Origin: Flavobacteriaceae bacterium PS02337
Lineage (GTDB): Bacteria > Bacteroidota > Bacteroidia > Flavobacteriales > Flavobacteriaceae
Assembly: GCA_029959285.1 (NCBI GenBank)
Contig: JASCOE010000004.1
Location: 186,001-250,000, forward strand
Length of the DNA: 64,000 bases
Direction: 5' to 3'
A model generated the notes under the pieces. That model searched no databases. It was not told the origin of the DNA and was given only the letters and a program-made list of their open reading frames with translations. Below are positions 1 to 9,518 of the stretch, piece by piece (position 1 is the first letter of the stretch; each line of letters opens with the position of its first letter). The position numbers and the translations under genes were made by a program.

Positions 1-705
1 ACTTTAGCCTTATATAATGCAGTTGCAAATGATGGAGTGATGGTAAAACCACAGTTTGTATCTGAAATTAAAGAATGGAATAAAACCATCAAGAAATTTG
101 ATGTTGAAGTTATAAATCCGAAAGTATGTTCGCCAGAAACATTAAAGAAAGTGAAAGCGGTTTTACAAAATGTGGTAAAAAAAGGAACAGGTTCTAAACT
201 GTATTCGAAAGATTTTTCGATGGCAGGAAAAACTGGAACGGCTCAGATGAATTATGGAGGAAAAGAAGGAAAATCAGCATTGTATTATGCGTCTTCATTC
301 GTAGGATATTTTCCTGCTGATCATCCAAAATATTCTTGTATTGTAGTGGTTCATAAACCGAATACATCAAAAAATAATTATTTCGGAGCTGATGTTGCGG
401 GGCCGGTTTTTAAAAGGATTGCTCAAAAAATATTTACAGATGCGCCTTCAACAAATAAAATAAAACAACTGGATTCTAAAATTCAAAAACAAGAAATCAG
501 TTATGATAAGTTTGATAAAGAATCAAACAAAAAATTAAATCAAATTCCGAATTTAAAAGGAATGCCAGGAATGGACGCTGTTGCTTTACTTGAAAATTTA
601 GGGTTGAAAGTAAAAGTAAACGGATTTGGAAAAGTTAAGAATCAATCGATTCAGGCGGGACAAAGCATAATTAAAAACACAACAATAGTATTAGAATTAT
701 CGTGA
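1..705 (+). CDS. ftsI: Penicillin-binding protein (FtsI/PBP2-type transpeptidase), C-terminal part
   Basis: The reading frame is open from the first base, so the 5' end of the gene lies outside the window. It encodes the end of a class B penicillin-binding protein, the periplasmic D,D-transpeptidase that cross-links septal peptidoglycan. The KTGTAQ box, the third conserved transpeptidase motif, is encoded at 229-246. The last 55 or so residues (starting IPNLKGM) look like one PASTA domain, usual for FtsI of Bacteroidota. The stop codon overlaps the murE start in GTGA, so translation is probably coupled. Its place directly before murE-mraY-murD-ftsW is the standard dcw position of ftsI. The SxxK and SxN motifs would lie upstream and are not visible. 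Confidence 0.93.
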   Translation, partial: TLALYNAVANDGVMVKPQFVSEIKEWNKTIKKFDVEVINPKVCSPETLKKVKAVLQNVVKKGTGSKLYSKDFSMAGKTGTAQMNYGGKEGKSALYYASSFVGYFPADHPKYSCIVVVHKPNTSKNNYFGADVAGPVFKRIAQKIFTDAPSTNKIKQLDSKIQKQEISYDKFDKESNKKLNQIPNLKGMPGMDAVALLENLGLKVKVNGFGKVKNQSIQAGQSIIKNTTIVLELS

Positions 706-2165
706 AAATACTAAAAGACATATTATATAAAGTGGCGATTGAATCTGTAAAAGGTTCAACAGATGTTGCTGTTCAAAAAATTGAATTTGATTCACGTAAA
801 GTTGAAGCAAATGATGTTTTTGTGGCAATTCGCGGTTCACTTTCAGACGGACATGATTACATCGAAAAAGCAATTCAGCTTGGAGCAAAAGCAATTATTT
901 GTGATACGCTTCCTGAAAACACAGCGAGTGAAGTAACTTATATTCAGGTAAAAGACACGAATACGGCTTTGGCTTTTATGGCGGCTAATTATTTTGAAGA
1001 TCCTTCTACAAAATTAAAATTAGTTGGTGTAACAGGTACAAACGGTAAAACAACAATTGCATCATTATTATTTCAGTTGTTTCAAAAAGCAGGTTTTAAA
1101 GTTAGTTTATTATCAACTGTAAAAATTGTTGTTGATCAAACGGAATATCCTGCAACGCATACAACGCCAGATTCTTTGACAATTAATCATTATTTAAATG
1201 AAATGATTGAAGCTGGAGTGACGCATTGTTTTATGGAAGTTAGTTCGCACGGAATTCACCAAAAACGTACAGAAGCTTTGCATTTTGTGGGCGGAATTTT
1301 CACGAATCTTTCACACGATCATTTAGATTATCATCCAACATTTGCTGAATATAGAGATGTTAAAAAGTCATTTTTTGACTCGCTTCCAAAATCAGCTTTT
1401 GTTTTATCAAATATTGATGATAAAAATGGTTCTGTAATGCTTCAGAATACTGTTGCTAAAAAACGAACTTATGCTTTAAAATCGTATGCAGATTATAGAG
1501 CTCAGATTTTAGAAAGCCAATTATCTGGTTTATTATTGAAGGTAAATGATAATGAAGTTTGGGTAAAATTAATTGGTACTTTCAACGCTTACAATGTTTT
1601 AGCGATTTACGGAACAGCAGTAGAGCTAGGAATTGATAGTCTTGAAGCGTTGCGCTTATTGTCTGATTTAGAAAGTGTTTCGGGTCGTTTTCAATATATT
1701 GTTTCAGATACTGGAATCACGGCTGTTGTAGATTATGCACATACGCCAGATGCACTTGAAAATGTTTTGAAAACAATCAATGACATTCGTACAAAAAATG
1801 AACAGTTGCTTACTGTTGTTGGATGCGGCGGAAATAGAGATAAAACAAAACGTCCGATTATGGCAAAAATCGCCTCAGATTTAAGTGATAAAGCGGTGTT
1901 GACTTCTGATAATCCGAGAAATGAAGATCCAGAAGTTATTTTGGATGAAATGGAGCAAGGAGTTGAGCCTCAGAATTATAAAAAAATGCTGCGAATTACA
2001 GATAGAAAGCAAGCTATAAAAACCGCTTGTCAATTGGCTCAGCCTAAAGATATCATTTTAATTGCAGGAAAAGGACACGAAACATATCAAGAGATCAATG
2101 GTGTTCGTCATCATTTTGATGATATGGAAACCGTAAAAGAGATTTTAGAGCAACTAAATAAATAA
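702..2165 (+). CDS. murE: UDP-N-acetylmuramoyl-L-alanyl-D-glutamate--2,6-diaminopimelate ligase
   Basis: Cytoplasmic Mur ligase that adds the third amino acid to the peptidoglycan stem peptide using ATP. The P-loop GTNGKTT is at residues 112-118. The substrate-specificity motif DNPR is at about residues 403-406; in this family DNPR marks enzymes that add meso-diaminopimelate rather than lysine, so the wall is predicted to be of mDAP type. The length of 487 residues is normal. The start is GTG, overlapping the ftsI stop by 4 bp; the next in-frame Met lies far inside the N-terminal domain, so GTG at 702 is the best start. It belongs to the dcw operon. Confidence 0.96.
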   Translation: MKILKDILYKVAIESVKGSTDVAVQKIEFDSRKVEANDVFVAIRGSLSDGHDYIEKAIQLGAKAIICDTLPENTASEVTYIQVKDTNTALAFMAANYFEDPSTKLKLVGVTGTNGKTTIASLLFQLFQKAGFKVSLLSTVKIVVDQTEYPATHTTPDSLTINHYLNEMIEAGVTHCFMEVSSHGIHQKRTEALHFVGGIFTNLSHDHLDYHPTFAEYRDVKKSFFDSLPKSAFVLSNIDDKNGSVMLQNTVAKKRTYALKSYADYRAQILESQLSGLLLKVNDNEVWVKLIGTFNAYNVLAIYGTAVELGIDSLEALRLLSDLESVSGRFQYIVSDTGITAVVDYAHTPDALENVLKTINDIRTKNEQLLTVVGCGGNRDKTKRPIMAKIASDLSDKAVLTSDNPRNEDPEVILDEMEQGVEPQNYKKMLRITDRKQAIKTACQLAQPKDIILIAGKGHETYQEINGVRHHFDDMETVKEILEQLNK

Positions 2166-2240
2166 TAATAAAATTTTAAGTTCAAATACCACAGAATTGG
2201 AGTTTGAAATTTCAAAATTGGAATTTAAAAAATAAAAAAT

Positions 2241-3473
2241 ATGCTGTACTATTTATTCGAATATTTTGATAAAACATTGGATCTTCCTGGGACGGGAGTT
2301 TTCCAGTACATCACATTTAGATCAGCTTTGGCATTTATGCTTTCATTGCTTTTGTCGACAATTTATGGAAAAAGGATCATTAACTTTTTACGTCGTCAGC
2401 AAGTAGGAGAAACCGTTAGAGAACTTGGTCTTGCAGGTCAAAATGAAAAAGCAGGTACACCAACAATGGGTGGATTGATTATCATTTTTGCAACATTGTT
2501 ACCAGTTTTATTATTTGCTAGGCTACATAATATTTATATCGTTTTATTGATTGTAACTACACTGTGGATGGGTACAATTGGTTTTGTTGACGATTATATC
2601 AAAATATTCAAAAAAGATAAACAAGGACTTAAAGGTATTTTTAAAGTTATCGGACAAGTTGGTTTAGGGATTATTGTGGGAGCAGTTCTTTATTTTAATC
2701 CAGCTGTAACAGTAAGAACAGATACTGGTCGTACAGATGTTTTTAAAACAAGTACAAATACAACTGTTGTATTGCCAGCGCCTGTAGAAGAAAAATCTAC
2801 AGCAACGACAATTCCTTTCGTTAAAAACAATGAATTTGATTATGCTGAAGTGCTTTCTTTTATGGGAGACGGTTATGAAAAATGGGCTTGGTTGATTTTT
2901 ATTCCAGTTGTAATTTTTATCATCACAGCAGTTTCAAACGGAGCAAATTTAACAGATGGAATTGATGGTCTCGCCGCGGGAACTTCTGCAATATCGGTCC
3001 TCGCGCTCGGAATATTTACGTTTGTTTCTGGAAATATCATTTTTTCAAATTATCTGAATATTATGTATATCCCAAATTCGGGAGAAATGACGGTCTTTAT
3101 TTCTGCATTTGTTGGAGCGCTTATCGGGTTTCTTTGGTATAATTCTTATCCCGCATCTGTTTTTATGGGAGATACAGGAAGTTTGACAATTGGAGGAATT
3201 ATCGCGGTATTGGCAATTGCAGTTCGTAAAGAGATATTAATTGTTTTATTCTGCGGAATCTTCTTGGCAGAAAGTGCTTCAGTCGTAATACAAGTTTTTT
3301 ATTTTAAATATACAAAGAAACGTTTTGGTGAAGGAAGAAGAATCTTTTTGATGGCGCCTCTTCATCATCATTACCAGAAAAAAGGATATCACGAAAGTAA
3401 AATCGTAACTCGTTTTTGGATTGTTGCCGTAATGTTAGCCATTTTATCAATCATTACCCTAAAATTAAGATAA
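2241..3473 (+). CDS. mraY: Phospho-N-acetylmuramoyl-pentapeptide-transferase
   Basis: Polytopic inner-membrane enzyme that transfers phospho-MurNAc-pentapeptide to undecaprenyl phosphate, giving lipid I. The Asp pair in GFVDDYIK is at residues 117-118, the active-site loop [10 protein letters not shown] at 236-245, and the His-rich motif [10 protein letters not shown] near residue 375. At 410 residues it is about 50 longer than the E. coli enzyme. The extra length is a polar Thr/Val-rich segment at about 155-215 between membrane helices, a feature of Bacteroidota MraY. The 75-bp gap after murE holds short AT-rich repeated words but no terminator, and the stop codon directly abuts the murD ATG. 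Confidence 0.96.
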   Translation: MLYYLFEYFDKTLDLPGTGVFQYITFRSALAFMLSLLLSTIYGKRIINFLRRQQVGETVRELGLAGQNEKAGTPTMGGLIIIFATLLPVLLFARLHNIYIVLLIVTTLWMGTIGFVDDYIKIFKKDKQGLKGIFKVIGQVGLGIIVGAVLYFNPAVTVRTDTGRTDVFKTSTNTTVVLPAPVEEKSTATTIPFVKNNEFDYAEVLSFMGDGYEKWAWLIFIPVVIFIITAVSNGANLTDGIDGLAAGTSAISVLALGIFTFVSGNIIFSNYLNIMYIPNSGEMTVFISAFVGALIGFLWYNSYPASVFMGDTGSLTIGGIIAVLAIAVRKEILIVLFCGIFLAESASVVIQVFYFKYTKKRFGEGRRIFLMAPLHHHYQKKGYHESKIVTRFWIVAVMLAILSIITLKLR

Positions 3474-4805
3474 ATGAGATTAGTAGTTTTAGGAGGAGGA
3501 GAAAGTGGTGTAGGAACCGCAATCCTCGGTAAAAAACAAGGATATGAGGTTTTTGTATCTGATTTTGGAAAGATAAAAGAGAGTTACAAAGAAGTTCTTA
3601 TTATTAATAAAATTGCTTGGGAAGAAGAGCAGCATACAGAAGATTTGATTCTAAATGCTGATGTGGTGATGAAAAGCCCAGGAATTCCAGAGAAATCTCC
3701 AATAGTAAAAAAGCTAATTGCTGCAGGAGTAAAAGTGATTTCAGAAATCGAATTTGCGATTCCTTTTACAGAAGCAATGACGATCGGAATCACGGGAAGT
3801 AATGGTAAAACAACCACAACTATGCTAACACATCATTTGCTGAAATACGCAGGATTGAATGTTGGACTTGGAGGAAATATCGGAAAGAGTTTCGCCTGGC
3901 AGGTAGCCGAGAATAAATATGATGTATACGTTCTTGAATTAAGCAGTTTTCAGTTAGACGGAATTATAGATTACAGGCCAGATATCGCCATCATAACGAA
4001 TATTAGTCCAGATCATTTAGATCGATACGATTATAAATATGAAAATTATATCAATTCGAAATTTCGAATAACGATGAACCAAACAGAAAGCGATTATCTT
4101 ATTTACGATGCAGATGATGAAGCGAGTACAGAATGGTTAAAAAAGAACAAAACAAAAGCAAAATTAATTCCTTTTTCATTGACAAAATCATTCGATGAAG
4201 GGGCTTCTATAAATAACAACAAAATGGAAATTAAGATCAACCAAGAAGAGTTTACAATGGACACGGAACACATTGCGTTAGAAGGAAAACATAACATGAA
4301 AAACGCAATGGCAGCAAGCTCTGTAGCAAAATTGATGCAAATTAGAAATGCAACAATTCGCGAAAGTTTATCTAATTTTCAAGGTGTTGAGCACCGTTTA
4401 GAAAAAGTATTAAAAATTCAAAATGTTCAATATATCAACGATTCAAAAGCAACAAACGTTAATGCGACTTTCTTTGCTTTAGATAGTATGAATGTTCCAA
4501 CAGTTTGGATTGTTGGAGGTGTTGACAAAGGAAATGATTACAACGAATTAATGTCATTAGTTCGTGAAAAAGTAAAAGCCATTATCTGTTTAGGAGTTGA
4601 TAATCGTAAAATTATCGATGCTTTCGGAAACGTAGTTGATATTATGGTTGAAGTGAACAATATGAATGATGCTGTAAAAACAGCCCAAAGATTAACAGAA
4701 AAAGGTGATGCCGTTTTATTATCTCCAGCTTGTGCAAGTTTCGATTTATTCGAAAACTACGAGGATCGTGGAAAACAATTCAAACAAGCTGTTCACAACT
4801 TGTAG
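3474..4805 (+). CDS. murD: UDP-N-acetylmuramoyl-L-alanine--D-glutamate ligase
   Basis: Cytoplasmic Mur ligase that adds D-glutamate to UDP-MurNAc-L-Ala. The N-terminal nucleotide-binding fold starts with LVVLGGGESG, the ATP P-loop GSNGKTT is at residues 108-114, and the C-terminal domain carries the expected NDSKATN segment. Its 443 residues match the family. The ATG follows the mraY stop with no spacer, which fixes the start and implies translational coupling. Confidence 0.96.
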   Translation: MRLVVLGGGESGVGTAILGKKQGYEVFVSDFGKIKESYKEVLIINKIAWEEEQHTEDLILNADVVMKSPGIPEKSPIVKKLIAAGVKVISEIEFAIPFTEAMTIGITGSNGKTTTTMLTHHLLKYAGLNVGLGGNIGKSFAWQVAENKYDVYVLELSSFQLDGIIDYRPDIAIITNISPDHLDRYDYKYENYINSKFRITMNQTESDYLIYDADDEASTEWLKKNKTKAKLIPFSLTKSFDEGASINNNKMEIKINQEEFTMDTEHIALEGKHNMKNAMAASSVAKLMQIRNATIRESLSNFQGVEHRLEKVLKIQNVQYINDSKATNVNATFFALDSMNVPTVWIVGGVDKGNDYNELMSLVREKVKAIICLGVDNRKIIDAFGNVVDIMVEVNNMNDAVKTAQRLTEKGDAVLLSPACASFDLFENYEDRGKQFKQAVHNL

Positions 4806-4883
4806 AAAAATAAGTTTAAAGTTTCAAATTTCACATTAAGCGGACTTGAAACCTGAAACAAAATAAAACCTGAAACAAAAAAT

Positions 4884-6194
4884 ATGAAAGAACTAGTAAA
4901 CAAACTTAAAGGAGATAGAGTAATATGGTCATTCGTGGCTTTATTAGCGCTATTTTCGTTTATGCCTGTTTTTAGTGCGAGTAGTAATTTGGCATACATT
5001 GGTCATGGAACAGGAAACACTTTAGGGTATTTGCTAAAACACTTGGCGCATATTTGCATCGGTTTTCTGATTATTTATTGGGTTCACAAAGTGCCGTATC
5101 ATTATTTTAGAGCTATTTCTAAAATTGCGCTGCCTATCGTTTGGTTCTTATTGCTTTATACCTTGTTAAAAGGAACTGTAATTGCAGGCGCAAATGCAAG
5201 TCGTTGGATTCAGGTTCCTTTTATCGGAATCACGTTTCAGACTTCAACTCTTGCATCAATTGTTTTGTTTATTTATGTGGCACGATATTTATCAAAAACT
5301 AAAGAAGAAAATGAACCGTTTCAAACTTCATTAATTCAGCTTTGGATTCCGGTATTTGTCACATTGATATTGATTTTACCAGCGAACTTTTCAACCACAG
5401 CGTTGATTTTTGCAATGGTTTTAATGCTAACGTTCATTGGGAAATATCCTTTAAAATATATCGGATTTATTATTGGTTCGGGAATCGCGATGTTAGCGTT
5501 TTTCCTTTTGGTTGCAAAAGCATTTCCAGATTCGAGATTCTTTAGCAGGGTTTCAACTTGGGAAAGTCGTATTACAAACTTTACCACAGATAAACCAGAC
5601 GAAGACGATTATCAAATCGAAAAAGCAAAAATTGCAATTGCATCAGGAAGATTAGGCGGATTAGGACCTGGAAAAAGCGTTCAGAAAAACTTTTTACCAC
5701 AATCTTCTTCCGATTTTATTTATGCGATTATTGTTGAAGAATATGGTTTGGTTGGCGGAGTTTCGATTGTAATTCTTTATTTATTGCTTTTATTCCGATT
5801 TGTAGTAGCTTCTCATAAAGCGCCAACATTATTTGGAAAATTAGTAGTCGTTGGAGTTGGGTTTCCAATGATATTTCAAGCCATGATTAATATGGCGGTT
5901 GCGGTTGAATTATTGCCAGTAACCGGACAAACATTGCCATTGATAAGTAGTGGGGGAAGTTCGATTTGGATGACTTGTTTAGGACTAGGAATTATAATCA
6001 GTGTAACGAAAAAAGAAGAAGAAATCGCTGAAGAAAAACTAGAAAAAGAAAAAAGAAAAGAAGCTTTACAGCGATTGATCGATAAAGAATTGGCAGAAGA
6101 CGATGTTATTCCTCAAGAAATATATGATGAAGAGCCAGCTTATTCAATAGAAGACAATTCAAGAAATCCGATGAATGCGGTTTTAAACAAATAA
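4884..6194 (+). CDS. ftsW: Lipid II polymerase / division protein FtsW
   Basis: SEDS-family polytopic membrane glycosyltransferase that works with FtsI at the septum. About ten hydrophobic segments are visible, and the signature PLISSGGSS lies near residue 355. Family members of this length usually end soon after the last helix; here a charged tail of about 65 residues, rich in Glu and Lys, follows and probably lies in the cytoplasm. The gap of 78 bp after murD contains a direct repeat of the word acctgaaacaaaa. The gene is in its usual dcw place between murD and murG. Confidence 0.94.
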   Translation: MKELVNKLKGDRVIWSFVALLALFSFMPVFSASSNLAYIGHGTGNTLGYLLKHLAHICIGFLIIYWVHKVPYHYFRAISKIALPIVWFLLLYTLLKGTVIAGANASRWIQVPFIGITFQTSTLASIVLFIYVARYLSKTKEENEPFQTSLIQLWIPVFVTLILILPANFSTTALIFAMVLMLTFIGKYPLKYIGFIIGSGIAMLAFFLLVAKAFPDSRFFSRVSTWESRITNFTTDKPDEDDYQIEKAKIAIASGRLGGLGPGKSVQKNFLPQSSSDFIYAIIVEEYGLVGGVSIVILYLLLLFRFVVASHKAPTLFGKLVVVGVGFPMIFQAMINMAVAVELLPVTGQTLPLISSGGSSIWMTCLGLGIIISVTKKEEEIAEEKLEKEKRKEALQRLIDKELAEDDVIPQEIYDEEPAYSIEDNSRNPMNAVLNK

Positions 6195-6239
6195 AGTTAA
6201 AATATAAAATTTTTTAAAAAAGTTGTAATTTTTAGAAAG

Positions 6240-7334
6240 ATGACAAAGTATAAATTCATACTTAGTGGAGGAGGAACAGGAGGACATATATATCCTGCAA
6301 TTGCTATTGCAAATGAGTTAAAATTGCAATTTCCTGATGCAGAATTTCTTTTTGTAGGCGCCAAAGATAAAATGGAAATGCAGAAAGTGCCTCAAGCAGG
6401 TTACGAAATAAAAGGTCTTTGGATTGCTGGTTTACAACGAAAATTGACTTTACAAAACTTAATGTTTCCACTAAAATTGGCAAGCAGTTTATTAGAGTCA
6501 AAAAGAATAATTAAAAAATTCAAGCCAAATGTGGTAATTGGAACTGGTGGTTTTGCTAGCGGACCATTATTGCAGGCGGCAGGTTCGGCAGGAATTCCAA
6601 CTGTGGTTCAAGAACAGAATTCTTATCCAGGAATTACCAATAAATTGTTAAGCAAAAAAGCAAATGCAATTTGTGTGGCGTATCAGAATTTGGAGCGTTT
6701 TTTTCCAAAAGAAAAAATTGTTTTGACTGGGAATCCAGTTCGTCAAGATTTGATTGATATTGAAAGCAAGCGTGAAGAAGCCATTGCTTTTTACAATTTA
6801 GATTCAAATAAAAAAACATTATTGGTTTTAGGAGGAAGTTTAGGAGCAAGAAGAATCAATCAGTTAATTGAAAAAGAATTGCAAAATTTTCTTTCGCAAG
6901 ACGTTCAGGTAATCTGGCAATGCGGAAAATTATATTTTGAAGATTATAAAAAATACAATCAGCCGAATGTAAAAGTGGTTGATTTTATTGAAAGAATGGA
7001 TTTTGTTTATGCAGCATCAGATGTGATAATTTCACGAGCAGGAGCCTCATCAGTATCAGAATTATGTATTGTGGGAAAACCAGTGATTTTTATTCCATCT
7101 CCAAATGTGGCCGAAGATCATCAAACCAAAAATGCACAAGCAATTGTTGATGCGAAAGGCGCGATTTTGTTGAAAGAATCTGAATTGGAAAGTCAATTTA
7201 GCATTGTTTTTGAAGCGCTGCTAAAAGATTCTGGAAAACAAAAACAACTAAGTGATAATATTAAAAAACTAGCAAGACCAAAAGCAACACAAGATATTGT
7301 AGCGCAGATTGTGAAGTTAATTAATAGGCAGTAA
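6240..7334 (+). CDS. murG: UDP-GlcNAc:lipid I N-acetylglucosaminyltransferase
   Basis: Peripheral membrane GT28 enzyme that converts lipid I to lipid II. The N-terminal glycine loop GGGTGGH is at residues 10-16, a second Gly-rich loop (LGGSLGA) near 200, and the donor-binding motif [11 protein letters not shown] near 265. At 364 residues it has normal length. It lies 45 bp after ftsW in the dcw operon. Confidence 0.96.
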   Translation: MTKYKFILSGGGTGGHIYPAIAIANELKLQFPDAEFLFVGAKDKMEMQKVPQAGYEIKGLWIAGLQRKLTLQNLMFPLKLASSLLESKRIIKKFKPNVVIGTGGFASGPLLQAAGSAGIPTVVQEQNSYPGITNKLLSKKANAICVAYQNLERFFPKEKIVLTGNPVRQDLIDIESKREEAIAFYNLDSNKKTLLVLGGSLGARRINQLIEKELQNFLSQDVQVIWQCGKLYFEDYKKYNQPNVKVVDFIERMDFVYAASDVIISRAGASSVSELCIVGKPVIFIPSPNVAEDHQTKNAQAIVDAKGAILLKESELESQFSIVFEALLKDSGKQKQLSDNIKKLARPKATQDIVAQIVKLINRQ

Positions 7335-7453
7335 GCTATAGGCAATAAGCTTTAAGCTTGATGCGCTGTCTAAAGGAATATAATAGAATTAGAAAATAAA
7401 GACAAAAGTTAAAGGCTTAAAGTCTAAAGCTTAAGGCATAAAGCAAGAAAAAA
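7335..7453. repeat. Intergenic array of short AT-rich words
   Basis: The 119-bp murG-murC gap has no open frame. It is made of near-repeats of the words aagctt, ttaaag and ggcataaagc, including the palindrome aagctttaagctt and a later run aaggcttaaagtctaaagct. No clear terminator is present, so the operon probably reads through. Similar but unrelated-looking word arrays occupy the gaps before mraY and ftsW. Confidence 0.5.
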
Positions 7454-8803
7454 ATGAATTTAAATCAAATACAAAACGTTTATTTTATTGGTATCGGAGG
7501 AATCGGAATGAGTGCTCTGGCTCGTTATTTCAAGTTTATTGGAAAACAAGTTTCAGGTTACGACAAAACGCCTTCTATGTTAACTAATGAATTGATTGAA
7601 AGCGGTATTGATATTCATTTTGAAGATAATATTAGTTTAATTCCAGAAGATTATTATGTAGAGAATACGTTGGTGATTTACACGCCGGCTGTTCCAAAAA
7701 CACATTCAGAATGGAATTATTTTATAGAAAGACATTACGAGGTTAAAAAACGTGCTGAAGTTCTTGGAATTATAAGTAAAGATACTTTTTGTTTTGCAGT
7801 TGCAGGAACACACGGGAAAACCACAACATCTAGTATTTTGGGGCATATTTTGTTTCAGAGTGGCGCCGATGTAACAGCTTTCATTGGTGGAATTGTAGAA
7901 AATTATAATTCAAACTTAATCGGAAGCGGAAAAACCGTAACGGTTGTAGAAGCAGACGAATTTGACAGATCGTTTTTGCATTTACGTCCAGATATCGCTT
8001 GTGTGACTTCTATGGATGCAGATCATTTGGATATTTACGGAACAAGTGATGCAATTGAGGCTTCTTTTAGAGAATTTGCTTCGAAAGTTGAAGATAAGAA
8101 TAATCTCTTCATTACAAAAGAATTGTCTTTAGAGGGAGTTCAATGTGCTGTAAATGAAGATGCTGTTTATAAGGCTTTTAATGTACGCATTGAGGATGGG
8201 GCTTATGTTTTTGATGTGCAGACGCCATCAGAAATAATGAAGGATTTGCGTTTCGGATTGCCTGGAAGACACAATTTAATGAATGGATTGATGGCTATTG
8301 CAATGGCTAAGACATTCGGCACCCCGACCGATTCTATTGCAAAAGCCATTGCTTCATTCAACGGAATTAGAAGACGTTTCTCTTATCAAATTAAGAGTGA
8401 AAATTTAGTATATATTGATGATTATGCACATCATCCAACAGAAATAAATGCTGTTCATCAGGCTGTTAGAGAATTATATCCAGGACGTAAAGTTTTGGCC
8501 ATTTTTCAGCCGCATTTATTTAGCAGAACAAGAGATTTTGTTGACAGTTTTGCGGCAAGTTTATCGCAGTTTGATGAAGTGTTTTTGATGGATATTTACC
8601 CTGCAAGAGAGCTTCCGATGGAAGGAGTGACTTCTGAGTGGCTTTTGGGTAAAATGACAAATTCGAACAAAAAAATTGTTTCAAAAGAAGATTTATTAGG
8701 TGAAATCAAAGCCAGTGATGCGCCTATTATTGTAACAATTGGAGCTGGTGATCTTGGAGAGATGGTTCCGTCAATTAAAAAGATTTTAAATGAAAATATT
8801 TAA
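7454..8803 (+). CDS. murC: UDP-N-acetylmuramate--L-alanine ligase
   Basis: First Mur ligase of peptidoglycan precursor synthesis, joining L-Ala to UDP-MurNAc in the cytoplasm. The N-terminal Gly-rich motif FIGIGGIGMS is at residues 11-20, the P-loop GTHGKTT at 118-124, and the YAHHPTE motif near residue 325. The length of 449 residues is typical. Its 3' end overlaps ftsQ by 14 bp. As in other Bacteroidota dcw clusters, murC follows murG and no murB or ddl gene is interposed here. Confidence 0.96.
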   Translation: MNLNQIQNVYFIGIGGIGMSALARYFKFIGKQVSGYDKTPSMLTNELIESGIDIHFEDNISLIPEDYYVENTLVIYTPAVPKTHSEWNYFIERHYEVKKRAEVLGIISKDTFCFAVAGTHGKTTTSSILGHILFQSGADVTAFIGGIVENYNSNLIGSGKTVTVVEADEFDRSFLHLRPDIACVTSMDADHLDIYGTSDAIEASFREFASKVEDKNNLFITKELSLEGVQCAVNEDAVYKAFNVRIEDGAYVFDVQTPSEIMKDLRFGLPGRHNLMNGLMAIAMAKTFGTPTDSIAKAIASFNGIRRRFSYQIKSENLVYIDDYAHHPTEINAVHQAVRELYPGRKVLAIFQPHLFSRTRDFVDSFAASLSQFDEVFLMDIYPARELPMEGVTSEWLLGKMTNSNKKIVSKEDLLGEIKASDAPIIVTIGAGDLGEMVPSIKKILNENI

Positions 8804-9512
8804 TTGGACAAATATTCGATTAGTACTCATTTTAGGACTTGTTCTTTTTCTATATTCTTTCGCACAACATCGAAATGGAGATAGAAAATTGAAAAAATCT
8901 ATGGTAGTTTTTGTAGGAGAAAATACGCTTTTTGTAAAACCAGAAACGGTTAATAAATTGTTGATAGAAAATAAAAGAGACGCTTCCAGTATTAGAAAAG
9001 ATGAACTAGATTTGAATAAGATTGAGAAAACCCTCGACACACAAGACATGATTGAGAAGTCAAATGTTTTTGTAAGTATCGATGGAGTTCTAAAAGCAGA
9101 AGTAAAACAGAAGACGCCCATAGCAAGAGTTTATGACGGCGCCACTTCTTTTTATATTGACTATGAGGGAAATAAAATGCCCTTATCGGACAATTTCACT
9201 GCGAGAGTTCCTCTTGTTTCAGGGGCAATTAATGAAAAAAATAACGAAGATTTAGCAGCTTTATTTCGCACAATTTATGACGATGCGTTTTTGAAAAAAA
9301 ACATCATTGCTGTAGAGATTATGCCGAATGGAAGCTTAAAAATGTTTAACCGTAACTATGATTACTTCATAGATTTTGGAAGAACAATGAATGTTGATAA
9401 GAAATTTAGAAACTATAAAGCGTTTTTTCAAAAAGCAGTTTTAGATAGTTCGTTATACAAATACAAAAAAATTGACCTTAGGTTTACGGAACAAGTAGTT
9501 TGCACTAAATAA
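8790..9512 (+). CDS. ftsQ: Cell division protein FtsQ
   Basis: Bitopic inner-membrane divisome protein. A single N-terminal membrane helix lies at about residues 8-25 (LVLILGLVLFLY), followed by a periplasmic part of about 215 residues with a POTRA-like start (VVFVGENTLFV). FtsQ is poorly conserved, so the call rests on size, topology and its place between murC and ftsA. The start codon lies inside murC, 14 bp before its stop, and the stop is 6 bp before ftsA. Confidence 0.86.
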   Translation: MKIFNWTNIRLVLILGLVLFLYSFAQHRNGDRKLKKSMVVFVGENTLFVKPETVNKLLIENKRDASSIRKDELDLNKIEKTLDTQDMIEKSNVFVSIDGVLKAEVKQKTPIARVYDGATSFYIDYEGNKMPLSDNFTARVPLVSGAINEKNNEDLAALFRTIYDDAFLKKNIIAVEIMPNGSLKMFNRNYDYFIDFGRTMNVDKKFRNYKAFFQKAVLDSSLYKYKKIDLRFTEQVVCTK

Positions 9513-9518
9513 TAGAAA

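Noticed and set aside
8786-9121. 111-codon open frame antisense to ftsQ
   Set aside because: It lies within ftsQ and the murC end in a cluster where all genes run the other way.
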